A stretch of DNA of 64,000 nt, taken from NCBI GenBank assembly GCA_942486035.1, contig CALNXK010000034.1:1090001-1154000 (forward strand), given 5' to 3'. The DNA is from Porites lobata. Taxonomy: Eukaryota; Cnidaria; Anthozoa; Scleractinia; Poritidae. Under the pieces are notes generated by a model. It saw only the letters and a list, made by a program, of their open reading frames with translations. It did no database searches and was not told where the DNA came from. Numbering within the stretch: position 1 is the stretch's first letter; each line of letters opens with the position of its first letter. This document shows positions 14,201 to 23,619 of this stretch, one piece after another. Made by a program: the position numbers and the translations under genes.

Positions 14201-17200
14201 TTGCATTCTTCACATGGTCCCATTCTGGGAGTCTAGAACCAAGCTCCGAGTCATGCAGATCGTCGAAACGGACGGTATGAATATGATAATAATAACTAAA
14301 ATCATAAGGGCTCGCCAATGAAAATAGAGCCAAGCTTAGATGTCACTGTCTGTTGGACACGCGATAAGTGTGTTATTATTCTTCCAAGTTATTAGTGGGG
14401 TGGTACCAGTAACCGATTCAAGCAGCCAGCGGTGTCCAGGCAAGCCGCGAAAAGTCTGAGAAGCAAAGGCGTTTTTGGGCGACACACGCCAACCGGAAAT
14501 GAGGCCTCTTCTGTTTTGATATGTCCCGACGCTCGCAAGTTTGGATTGTCTTAAGTGTCTTTACTCTTTTAGCAACGATTTGCGTGAAAGTTTGGGCCAA
14601 AGCACTGCTCAAGAATGCAAGAAGTCCACTTCCGGTTGGCGTGCGTCGCTTAAAAACGTCTTTTCTTAAGCTCATTAACACTTTCTCTTCTTAGGCTGAC
14701 TCCTCGTTTTGCGGCGTCTCTCTCGTGTCCTTGCCGCTCGCTTGGTTCGCTTGGTTCCCATGCACACTAATAAGTATTTATGAAGAAAAAAAGGAGTTCT
14801 CACAGTTATCCTTCGACATACTTTTTCGCCTGCATCTCAATCACTGTTCAAACCAGATCAAATGAGTGCAAAACACTCTGTGCTCAGTTAGAAATTCTGT
14901 TTCATTAAATCACTAACTTCTCATCCAATCGCTTAAATTTTGCAGTATTCAGTGTTCGCCATTAGTACCCAGTTTGCCGAAATAATTTACCTTCTTGAAA
15001 CCATTACTCACTGTACAAGTGCACATAATTCACGATTTATTGCACGATACATTCTGTAGGCAACGATGATCAACACCAGACGCTACAAAAAACGCTGGCT
15101 CGCCTTTTAGCAGAACTTCGGATTCCAGCTGAAGTGAGGGTAAGAAAAGCTGTTTTTTGGTTATATAATCACTGACATTCGTTTCTTTTTTGTGAGTGGT
15201 ATAAACCAAGGCTTTGCTCAGTTACACTCTAAGGTAGAAAAACAAACGAGAGATTGCTCAAAATGAATTTTATTCCTTTGTCGCCCTCTTTGCAAACTGC
15301 TTCTGGGTCTAAGCTGTTGTTACTATGACAACGCATATGCTACGTTTTGTACTTGACTCAGGATTAGGAGTAACCGGATTTCAAGCAACTTGTTCCAGAT
15401 AATCACTTTAATTTTGGAATTTTGTTATTTCCCAAGTGGATGTACTCTGCAGAGGCTGCCTTGAACTGATCAAGTTTCCCCTTTTTCCAACCCGTTTTAG
15501 ATGATTCATTTGACAGAAGAAGCACTATCTCAGACAAGAAACGCCGACGGCCTGGCGGTAGGTTACTTCAGTCTTCAGTCATATTAACTTGACATAGCCT
15601 GACCTAAGTATCAGGCTATCGTTAGGGGTTACGGGAGAGGAGATTTTAGGGGAAGAAGGGGAGAGGCGCTTTTTCCCTTTGTCGTTTCTCCCTTCTCTTC
15701 CCCCCTCCTCCCCCCTAAAAACTAAAGCTATCATCATCTAAGCTAGACTAAACGTTGAGTGTCTCGGGTTTCTGAATGATTATTTTAAAAGGGCTTTTAC
15801 CATACCTTTCATTTGTTTTAAACGACCAACTGAATGGTAGGTTGATCCGTCACTTCTTGGACCCTTTTTTTTTACGTCTTAACAAAAATTCTCGGTGTGC
15901 GTAAACTCCGTTCTGACGGACGGGTAAATAACAAGTGCCATTTCAGATTCTTGCCGGTAAACTACCCTGTCAGATTATCCTCTGGTCCTTGCGCTGTTAA
16001 TAATAGGGAGCTTAAGCAGCAACGTTTTTGAGCGACGCACGTCAACCGGAAGTGGCCTTTTTTCATTTTTTGACGGTGGTTTCGCGCAAATTTTCGACGA
16101 CAGGCGATGGCACAAATTTTATATCATCAAGGCATGAACGGCAAAAACGACCAGCGATGGCATAAAAAGGTTTTGATAAACAAAACAACAACTTTGCACG
16201 TACATCGTGCTTTTTTGCACATTTCTTTTTGCCGTCACTGCACAACTACGACGTGAAAATGCCTGATTTCACGTTCTACGGAGGACGTGAACACAAGACA
16301 ACGATTTTCTTTTTCTTTTGTGAACTTAGATACAGTCTTTTAGAATTCAACTCCTTAAAAATCGCCAACAAATTGAAGGAGCTGGAAAAAGGGCGATAAA
16401 TTATGAAACAGTGCGAATTCACTTTTTGGTGACGTTTTCGCTGCCGTCGCCGTCGTCGTTGCTTTAGCTTCTAAATGCACTAAGAGTGTAAGGTTCTTCT
16501 ACTTTGGAAAGTAAAAATACAACTGAAGAAATTAACATATTTAAATTTTTTATCTCTGTCCTCTGATTTTCGTCCACAGCCCGCTACTAACTGGTACCGA
16601 ACAGTGAATCAATTGATTAAACTACACTCTTCAGAAGCATGTAAGCTCACAAAATCCTTCGTTTTCTTCTTCGGTTCCAAAATCCGTGTTTTCGTTTGTA
16701 GTCGCTGTAGCAACTGAGGGCCAAAGGATGGGAACGGTTACAAGGGTGTTGTCGCGGCGGGGCGGGGTGGGGGTAGTGGGTGTGAACGGGGCCATGTTAC
16801 CTCTTCTTTGGGTACATGTTGTCTCTCGAGACCGAAATTTCTTTTGATTTTCTCAAAAGACAGTTCTTCCCGTAAAGTAAGTCGTTGATTTATAGTTTGT
16901 TTCTAAGAACCTTAACTTTGTGCTTTTACATTATTGACCAAAATAACAGGCGCCGGGTTCAAAGGGAGGATAGCGCTATTCTCCGGATGAATCTCTATCT
17001 ACTGGATAACGCAATTTGTTTCCCTGATACTTATCCGTTGGATAGTGACTTATCCGGGGGATGGCGCTATCCATCTGGCTTCAGTTGTTCAAAACGGTGA
17101 ACAGTGAATAGCACTGTCCGCAGGATAAATCTATATTCAGTGGTAAACACAATTGGTTCAGTATCCTTTGCAGGGTGATTTATCCTGTGGATAGCGCTAT

Positions 17201-19030
17201 CCGACGTTTGAACAAGCGGGGCCTGTTGAGCAACCGACGACAGTTGAAGAGCGTATGTGCCCTATAAGCGTAATAGACCTTTCCCGCATTCCTGTAAACA
17301 AAGGCATCAAGTCGAGCCTCGGGTGGACAATATACAGTGATTTGTATGAAATTGTCCACCCGACCCTCGACCTCATTTCTTTGTGTTTGCTCACTGGAGC
17401 GGAATGCGGGAAAGGTCTGTTGTGTACATAATGATGTAACACTCTGATAACCTGAACGTGTTTCATCAATTTTCGCCAGTTTGAATGACCAGCGTTTATT
17501 GATTTTTCAAGGCAATTGACATTTTGTTTGTATCTATTTCTTTTTTTTTTTTTTAATTTTTTACACCGGATGAAGAATGGCCATATTTGTGAGAAAAGTG
17601 ACCAAGGGACTAATGATTAAGTAATTAGAAGTTTTGTTGTTCCTTTCATTCTAGTTGTAGTGCTCACCGGCCTACCACATCCTCCCAACGAAGAAAACAT
17701 GGCTCATCAATACATTCAAAACATCTCAGTCCTCTCTGGTTAGTCATCGTCTCGTTCTTTTTGGTTTTGTTGTCCCAATTAAAACTCATGCGTTTCTTAT
17801 TTCTTTCCATGGTCTTCTTAACTTTCAATACATTCAAACCTCTGAAAACGGTCACCTCCACCGACGTTCTGAAAGGCCACGAAAAGTCCCGACGGGTGTG
17901 CAGCCTGTCAACAAAACCGCCTCATATTGCTCTCCTCCACTGGGACAGAACGAATTGTTTGTCCATCTAAGCAGACTTCCCTTTGGCTCGCCGCGTGTTT
18001 CCTCGGTCTTTGCTTGAAAAATCTCTCTAGAAAATTACATGCTTCTATGAAATGCTGTTATTAAAAAAATTTCGTTGGAACGCTCATTGAGATAGAGTTT
18101 ATCAGTGTCGTTTAACAAATTAACCAGTGTTTACACCGTAATTTTTAGGGAGTTATTATAACTCCAAAAATGGAGTAAACATTTTAGGCACAGGATAACG
18201 CCTTTTGGGGGGTTATTTTTACTCCTAATTTAACTCCGAATTTGGGGTCATTTTTACCCCTGAAAAAGAGTTCTTTTTACTCCCAGTGTGGAGTTAAATT
18301 CACTCCGAAATGGGGTTACTTTTACCCCTTACATGGGTTGTTCTTACTCTTTTTGGAGTTGATTTAACTCTGAAAGTGAAGTAAAAATTTTAGGTACAGG
18401 ATAACTCCTTTTTGGGGGTTATTTTAACTCCTCAATATCTGGGGTCACTTTTACTCCTGAAAAAGAGTTCTTTAAACTCTTTTTGGAGTTAAAATAACTC
18501 CCCAAAAAATAACTCCACTGTAAGGAGTCAAATTAGCCCCACTAGAGGAGTTATTATAACTCCCTGAAAATTACTGTGTAAACATAGTTTTTTTATGATT
18601 ATTGGTAAGCCACTGACACTTGTATACAGTTAAAAAAAGACACTTCTAAACAGAGATGGAGGCCCACTCATTATCAGCCTGTTCCAGGCTCCAAGATAGT
18701 AGGGAACGTGGATCGAAAAAAAATATCGCGAAAACCGTCATGACTATTCGCTCGCTCGCTTTTTCGCTGCTCGCCCGCTTTTGTCTCTAGTCTTCACTGA
18801 CCGAGAACCTGGTACCGGCTAACTCTTTGTCCAAACCGTGGTCTATTTCAGGCGTCGTTTAAATAGCCGGCCTGTTGCCTCTCCTACGTAAATTAAATAA
18901 AACCTGACAGCAGCAAAGTTTCGTCTGTAGTTTATATGATTGACAATGTTATGATTTTTTTTCCGCAGACAACCTCCCTCCTGTAATGATGGTATATGGG
19001 ACGTCTTCAGTGGTTTCAACGTCACTTTAA
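1058..19030 (+). CDS. SLC12A9: SLC12A9-like cation-chloride cotransporter family protein (5' partial, about 28 exons)
   Basis: Multi-pass membrane protein of the SLC12 family. SLC12A9 is an atypical member, known as a cotransporter-interacting protein, with no firmly settled substrate. Exons joined by reading GT-AG boundaries and phase: 1058-1096, 1584-1685, 2349-2410, 3451-3529, 4038-4082, 4396-4478, 4798-4922, 5796-5827, 5963-6034, 7064-7152, 7731-7793, 8505-8573, 9199-9249, 9595-9720, 10539-10581, 11094-11183, 11530-11579, 12033-12080, 12450-12518 (doubtful cassette), 12682-12722, 12831-12877, 13368-13403, 14161-14274, 15060-15139, 15501-15557, 16580-16640, 17655-17738, 18969-19030. Phases agree throughout and give 638 codons (615 without the cassette). 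Diagnostic stretches are FGVLFNGVTGIMAGANISGD at the start, GASRILQAVAKDD, APNFRPTFQYFSW, VRKYLLRLDLRKEHVKYWRP, GLGGMKPNTLVLGFYD and DVWPMN, all in family order. The transmembrane half is followed by a long cytosolic C-terminal domain ending T-S-L. The first exons and roughly the first third of the protein lie left of the window. SLC12A8 is less likely. Confidence 0.93.
3004..3367. mobile_element. Foldback MITE, family A, copy 1
   Basis: Lies in SLC12A9-like intron 3. The ends are AGGGAGCTTTAGCAACGA and its complement near TGCTAAAGCTCCCT, followed inward by GACGGCGACGGC-type sequence. The core (about 3060-3150) with AACACGTGCATCGCGC and CTACGACGTGAAAATGCC is shared with copies at 16005-16471 and 25935-26288. 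No coding capacity. Confidence 0.85.
4645..4676. repeat. Short tandem repeat of GATAGGAC(G)
   Basis: Four direct copies of a 9-bp unit in the intron after the exon ending at 4478. Confidence 0.7.
6236..6453. mobile_element. Foldback MITE with GACCCCG ends
   Basis: GACAAATTTTTGAAC at about 6259-6273 is complemented by GTTCAAAAATTTGTC at 6418-6432. The outer part CCCGTTTTCACGG pairs with CCGTGTAAGCAGGG near 6453. It lies in an SLC12A9-like intron. The overlapping minus-strand frames (5993-6599) are chance. Confidence 0.75.
8349..8425 (+). repeat. tRNA-derived sequence (SINE head)
   Basis: A-box-like GTAGCTCAGTGGTTAGAGC and B-box-like GGTTCAACTCC are spaced as in a tRNA. The acceptor stem pairs poorly and the anticodon loop lacks U33, so a working tRNA is unlikely. 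The A-box and following GCATCCGAC are shared with the inverted pair at 52743-53198, so this is the same repeat family. It sits just upstream of the exon at 8505. Confidence 0.7.
11818..11895. mobile_element. Short foldback MITE (CAACCTCGTCCCCAG ends)
   Basis: CAACCTCGTCCCCAGG at the left is complemented by CCTGGGGACGAGGTTG at the right, with about 45 bp between. Intronic. Confidence 0.75.
12175..12372 (-). repeat. tRNA-derived SINE, degenerate copy
   Basis: Read on the minus strand, a tRNA-like head (GGTCAGAGTGCTTGACTTGC, then B-box GAGTTCAAGTTC) is followed by a body containing GCTAGCTGC and CTTCTGCCAGTAGGGATTC. A related body occurs at 13640-13700 and, more distantly, at 45786-46066. In the intron before the doubtful exon at 12450. 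Confidence 0.6.
13530..13790 (+). repeat. tRNA-derived SINE, degenerate copy
   Basis: GCCGAGCGCTTAAAGGGCTG followed by two B-box-like GAGTTCAA words and then the shared SINE body with AAATAGCTAGCTGATTTG and CCAGTTGTTATTCTTAACCC. Intronic and plus-oriented. The 74-codon frame at 13440-13664 runs through it and is not a gene. Confidence 0.6.
14436..14675. mobile_element. Foldback MITE, family B
   Basis: Arms near 14466-14500 (GGCGTTTTTGGGCGACACAC, CCAACCGGAA) and 14628-14670 (TTCCGGTTGGCGTGCGTCGC, then AAAAACGTC) are inverted copies. The same end sequence caps the left side of the family A copy at 16005. Confidence 0.65.
15595..15620. repeat. Small palindrome (ATAGCCTGA/TCAGGCTAT)
   Basis: Nine-bp inverted arms around CCTAAGTA. 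Followed by G-rich and then C-rich tracts to about 15712 that could pair with each other. Probably a decayed foldback element. Confidence 0.5.
16005..16471. mobile_element. Foldback MITE, chimera of families A and B
   Basis: The left end reads AGGGAGCTTAAGCAGCAACG and then GAGCGACGCACGTCAACCGG, which is the family B terminus. The core and right end (CGACGTGAAAATGCC, CGCTGCCGTCGCCGTCGTCG) are family A. It lies in the intron before the exon at 16580. Confidence 0.7.
16945..17218. repeat. Palindromic repeat rich in GGATAGCGCTATCC-like words
   Basis: Starts near GGGTTCAAAGGGAGGATAGC and ends near TAGCGCTATCCGACGTTTGA. The interior alternates GGATAGTGACTTATCC-type half sites in both orientations. 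Looks like a foldback element with internal tandem structure. Confidence 0.6.
17275..17418. mobile_element. Short foldback MITE (AGACCTTTCCCGCATTC ends)
   Basis: AGACCTTTCCCGCATTCC at 17275 is complemented by GGAATGCGGGAAAGGTCT ending at 17418. The inner segments GTCGAGCCTCGGGTGGACAA and TTGTCCACCCGACCCTCGAC also pair, leaving a short loop. Confidence 0.8.
18128..18585. mobile_element. Foldback element built from GGAGTTA/TAACTCC words
   Basis: Ends TGTTTACACCGTAATTTTTA and its inexact complement (AAAATTACTGTGTAAACA). The interior is a mosaic of GGGGTTA, GAGTTAT, TAACTCC and TTTTTACTCC in both orientations, with the word TTTTAGGCACAGGATAAC/TTTTAGGTACAGGATAAC twice. Lies in the last intron of the SLC12A9-like gene. 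Confidence 0.75.
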
Positions 19031-20121
19031 AATTTAAAAAAAAACTATAAGATAAAGCTTATTTTATTTATTTAGTTATTTCTCTCACTTCCCACTGGTC
19101 ATAAGAATGCCGATGTGATTGAAGAAGTCCAAATGCAAGTTTTTTAGGAGGAACTAACTCTAAGCAAGATAGACGCCTTGTTTTCAACTTCCTACCAATA
19201 AGAAATATACGAGGATTTCCGAAAAAGGGGGAAAGTAATGATTCTTTTAACACCGTAGGCGCATTTAACTGACTCTAGTGATCGCTTGTTTCAGACTAAT
19301 TTGCACTTTCGTCTCGTAACGCTTCTCCATTTGAGGAGAGGAACGTCTATTGAAGACCGAAACAACAAATAACCCTGGTCAGCATACAAGACTAAGAGGA
19401 ACGTTCCTCTAAGCCGTTCTGTGTATTTTTTTTTTCTTGTATGAGGGGAAAAGAAAAGTTTACTTCATACTTTTACTCTGAATTCAGCAAACTCCCCCAG
19501 CCAGCTCGAATACTCTACGAAACTGAAAATTAAAGAAAGAAAAAGAAACATTTTAACTTAACAAGTTTATTTTTGACGTTTCGTCTTTATAGGGAACTAA
19601 ATACAGAAGATTTGACCTATATATTTCCTAGAGAGAATGAACTGGACACTAGGCTAAAATAATTCTTATAATTCTTAATTCTTTTATCGCAAGAAAATGA
19701 TTTACTAAATGTGTACAAATATAATATTCAATAAGAGATAGTTAGTTTTTCTTCAACCTGTCGTTTGTCTCCAAAGTTCTGTAAGCTTCTTGTCAGCCTC
19801 TAGAGGGCGTGTAAATGGATACAAATAATTCACGAATGGAGTTATTACAAGACATGTAGTATCCCTTTAGTGTGCCAACCTTTGCCTGCTTTTCGCCATT
19901 TTGGTGAAAAAAAAGAACTACTGTGCTCAAATTGATTCGTCGGAGCGTCCTTTATTTGAAGACGATGGCAGCTTTACCGGTTGTCTTTGCAAAGATATTT
20001 GTTATTTACATTGCGAACCTACGCGCTAATAGAGAGATTTGGAACCAGTCCACGCCAAAAGGCAAACGTCAATTTTTAACGCGTCATCAAATTTTCCTTT
20101 TCTTGTTGTTTACTGTTCGCG
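19031..20121. other. SLC12A9-like 3' UTR and flank
   Basis: Begins after the TAA at 19028-19030. AT-rich with A and T runs. No canonical AATAAA was found close to the stop, so the cleavage site is unknown. No coding region is visible on either strand. Confidence 0.5.
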
Positions 20122-20229
20122 ATAGGCTGCGTGGCAGGCATTCGAAAGGGATGGAGAAGGGAATTTGGGCGCGAGACGCTCCAGAAATCCCCATTCCCTT
20201 CCCTTTCGAATGCCTACCACGCAGGCTAT
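20122..20229. mobile_element. Short foldback MITE
   Basis: ATAGGCTGCGTGGCAGGCAT and TTCGAAAGGGA at the left are complemented by TCCCTTTCGAATGCCTACCA and CGCAGGCTAT at the right, giving 30-bp arms with one or two mismatches. This palindrome accounts for the long overlapping frames on both strands here. Confidence 0.8.
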
Positions 20230-20294
20230 GTTCGCTATATCGACACGAACATAAGGTCCGTAAGGAGTTCCACGTCGGGTCCATGAATTATTGT

Positions 20295-20359
20295 AAAATG
20301 TATTGTAAAGAGGGCACGTCTGTTGTCCTCTCATCCACGACTCTTCATTCATTCATTCA
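20295..20359. repeat. Dispersed 65-bp repeat, copy 1
   Basis: The block starting AAAATGTATTGTAAAGAGGG and ending TCTTCATTCATTCATTCA is essentially identical to 60791-60855. Function unknown; see findings. Confidence 0.8.
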
Positions 20360-20985
20360 TTTCGTGGTTTGAGAAATTGTCAAACTACATCTGACGTTCC
20401 CTTTTTTTCGTGAACATGATTCCAAATCTCTCTAATCCTCGCGTACTCGACCGACGACATAGATTTCACTTAACTCGGGCCTATTTCCGGAACAGCGTGA
20501 TGACCGATCCTACTTACTGCTTCGTGGAGACTGAAAAACACTGACTGTCAGTAGGTATGCGGCTGACTCGTCCCCAGTCTATTTGGATCGCCCGTGAAGG
20601 ACGGAACGCGAGGGGTGATGGGAAGGAGGAAAACGAAAGGGAGAGACATTGCACATGAGGGCAAGGTACCTTCCCGGTCAAATAGGCCCGATGAAACGGC
20701 CTATGTTCCAAGTTCAAAATGTCACCACCGTCTGTGTTAATCCATCCGCCATCTTGTAAACAGGATCTGCCTCCTTCCCATCGCCCCTTGCGCTCCCCTT
20801 GACCTGAGAGACGTCTGTCGACCGAGAGGCGTCTGGGGAGGAGTCAGCGTATGCGGAAACACGATTTCCGAGCGCTATCCTCTTTTGGTGAGTAACAAGG
20901 TTTGTTTTGAGGAGTGGTGTGGAATAGCTGCGGTACATGAGAATGCCGAAAACAGGGGTCGGTGTCATGTTCGTGTCGGTTTGCA

Positions 20986-21218
20986 CTGAGGCCTGTTTCT
21001 CGGAAGTCCCGGTAACCTTTCGGGCCCGGAAAGCTGTTTTATGTTCGCTGTGTTTGCATTCAAGATCAATCAATAATGTTGAAAATGATACAATGGAACT
21101 ATCAGTTAACGAAGCAGAACTGGCCGGCTTGTGAGCTAGGAACTTTGCAACCATTCAGCAGGTTCGATTTGCCTTCGGGTCCAAAAAGTTACCGGGCCTT
21201 TCGAGAAATGGGCCCCTG
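20986..21218. mobile_element. Foldback MITE (GGCCTGTTTCTCG ends)
   Basis: CTGTTTCTCGGAAGTCCCGG and TAACCTTTCGGGCCC at the left pair inexactly with GGGTCCAAAAAGTTACCGGG and CCTTTCGAGAAATGGGCC at the right. The 146-codon minus-strand frame at 20714-21154 overlaps it and is not conserved in any way I can see. Confidence 0.7.
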
Positions 21219-22260
21219 GAGTCTTTTTACAGGAAAGCTATCGCGTTCTTTCACTGGCTACCACTAGGCTGCGCAAAAAAGACTGCGTAGAAATTCCATT
21301 CCAAAACAGTCCCATAGTGGAATTCGACACTATCGACCTAGTCTCTCGGGCAACCATAAGAGGCTAATGAATTCTAAGTACGAAAAAAACACGTACAGCT
21401 TTTTATTTGGAGGTCGCGCAAATGGAGTTTTCGAGATCGCTTGTTTTGATTCAAATTTGCAATAGGCACGCAATACGTGCGGACATAACCAAGCCAAGCG
21501 ACGCGAATGTCTGTCACGCGAACAACTCGTACAAGGCAAAAAAAAACATGCCAAAAAGAAGGCTCTGCCAGCAAGGTACTTGATCCCACTTTTACGATCT
21601 CAAAAACCTTGGGAACGAAGAAATTAAAAGCGATCCATGGACAATTTTATCGGAACTAACTGATGTTAGCCTATTAATCTCAACACTGAATGATGCGTAA
21701 TATCATTGCAGATGTTTAGAATGGAGCTGATTTCTTAAAATCTTATTGAGCAAAATGATCTCGGCAAGTTGCACCGTTACAGGGGCAAAGTCCAAAATCT
21801 TCACGTGCGAACTAAGGGACAGTTATTTTAAAAATCCTTTGGGTTAATCAGATTAAGTCGTGTTCTCTCGTACACGAACCACGAAAGCGGCAAATTCCAA
21901 AGCTTTCACGCGCAAACTGCGTGACAATATAACTCACAGTAAGGGCCAATTTTCAGATATTGGAAATTATGCGCATGAGCAGTTGGTTCCTTGCTGCCCT
22001 GTTTCTCGCTTGGTTCATTCGCCGGACTGCCCGGCAAGCGTGATTAGTTGGAAAATTTCCAGCCGGGATCCCAGTCTAACCTGGCTGGATCGGTTATCAT
22101 GTCATTGCAAAGTTGGTTTTTGTTGCGTTTAAATGAGGTGCTGAGATCTGTACAAAGCGAGCCAGCTCGGCTCATGCATTCAGGCCCTTGGTTTTATAGC
22201 CAGATCGTACGCCTTCCCCTTGACCTCACCGATTTTTTTAAGTCCCCCGGAACCAGCTCC
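21219..22260. other. Intergenic, no gene seen
   Basis: Contains two related stretches (about 21783-21830 and 21889-21937) sharing GGCAAA(G/T)TCCAAA and TTCACG(T/C)GC(G/A)AACT. No gene signal otherwise. Confidence 0.4.
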
Positions 22261-22668
22261 CCTAAACATCTTTATACCCCCTTCTCCATATTAAATGAAC
22301 TTTCCAATTCCCTTATCTCCTAAACATCTTTATACCCCCTTCTCCATATTAAATGAACTTTCCAATTCCCTTATCTCCTAAACATCTTTATACCCCCTTA
22401 TCCATATTAAATGAACTTTCCAATTCCCTTATCTCCTAAACATCTTTATACCCCCTTCTCCATATTAAATGAACTTTCCAATTATCCCTTATCTCCTAAA
22501 CATCTTTATACCCCATTCCCCATATTAAATGAACTTTCCAATTCCCTTATCTCCTAAACATCTTTATACTCCCTTCACCATATTAAATGAACTTTCCAAT
22601 TCCCTTCTCCCCTAAACATCTTTATAGTCTCCATATTAAACGAACTTTTCAATTCCCTTATCCACGTT
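22261..22668. repeat. Minisatellite, 58-bp unit, seven copies
   Basis: The unit starts CCTAAACATCTTTATACCCC and continues with CATATTAAATGAACTTTCCA. Copies begin at 22261, 22319, 22377, 22435, 22495, 22553 and 22611. The fourth is 60 bp because of a small insertion and the last is shortened. Units are nearly identical, so amplification is recent. Confidence 0.92.
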
Positions 22669-22905
22669 CTCTCCATACTAATAGTATCAAAAATAACAGT
22701 AAAAAAAATCCTGAACAGAAAGCCTAACAACATTTAAAATAATTACAAGTATGTTTTCGACTATTAATAAGATCTTTCACAACCACAACATCATTTCAAC
22801 AGTATAGTACGTTGGTGAGAACAGATGTCTGAACTTTAGGGGTTTGTTTTGTCACGTGAAACTACACTTGAAAATTTATACCCCATCCCTCCACCCACCC
22901 CCCTA

Positions 22906-22996
22906 CCACCACCACCACCACCATACATACATACATACATACATACATACATACATACATACATACATACATACATACATACATACATACATACAT
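22906..22996. repeat. Microsatellite: (CCA)n then (CATA)n
   Basis: Six CCA units run into about 19 CATA units. The frame at 22836-23087 is merely its translation. Confidence 0.95.
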
Positions 22997-22998
22997 TC

Positions 22999-23619
22999 AT
23001 AGACTCCCGATAACTCGAACCCTCGCTAACTCGAACCTCGCGGTAACTCGAACCAAAATCGATTTCCCCTGGATTTCCGTCATACATTCATTGTAATTTT
23101 ACCCTCGGTAACTCGAACCCTCGATAACTCGAACTCCCGCCAACTCGAACCAATTTTCGTTTCCCCTCAGGTCATTTTCAATATAATTTTACCCTCGATA
23201 ACTCGAACCATGTTTTGAGCTCCTAAAAAGTCGGGAAAAAAGCCGTCTACTGGCGTCCGAAACATTGAATGTGGGATTTCCTACCGACGTGTTGTAGAAG
23301 TATAGATTACTGGTGGAGGCTGATGTTGATTGTCACAGGCTAACGTGAAGCAGCTCTACTTCTCAAAACAGTAAAACGCATGCTCTATTTAGGCTATGTT
23401 TTGTTGCGTTACGTTCTGATTTATGATCTAAAAGTATCTTTTAATTTTCTCTTGACATTTCTACAATTAAATGTGGCTAAAATGTTCACTGTGCAGTAAA
23501 AACTGTTTTTTACCTTACTCCCGGCTATTTTCTTCGAACTTCCGATAACGCGAACTCCCGATAACTCGAACTTTTTTCAATTTCCCTTGAAGGTTCGAGT
23601 TATCGGGAGTCGACTGTAC
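22999..23619. mobile_element. pogo/Tigger-type MITE (GACTCCCGATAACTCGAAC ends)
   Basis: GACTCCCGATAACTCGAACC at the left end is complemented at the right by GGTTCGAGTTATCGGGAGTC followed by GACTGTA. CTCGATAACTCGAAC-like words recur inside both ends. Ends of this style with a TA target are typical of pogo/Tigger elements (family knowledge). No transposase frame. Confidence 0.75.

Noticed and set aside
19923..20372. 149-codon plus-strand frame
   Set aside because: It contains the 108-bp foldback and the 65-bp dispersed repeat and has no domain signal.
20714..21154. 146-codon minus-strand frame
   Set aside because: It overlaps the GGCCTGTTTCTCG-end MITE; composition and content look random.
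22836..23087. Frame rich in CMYV repeats
   Set aside because: A translation of the CATA microsatellite.
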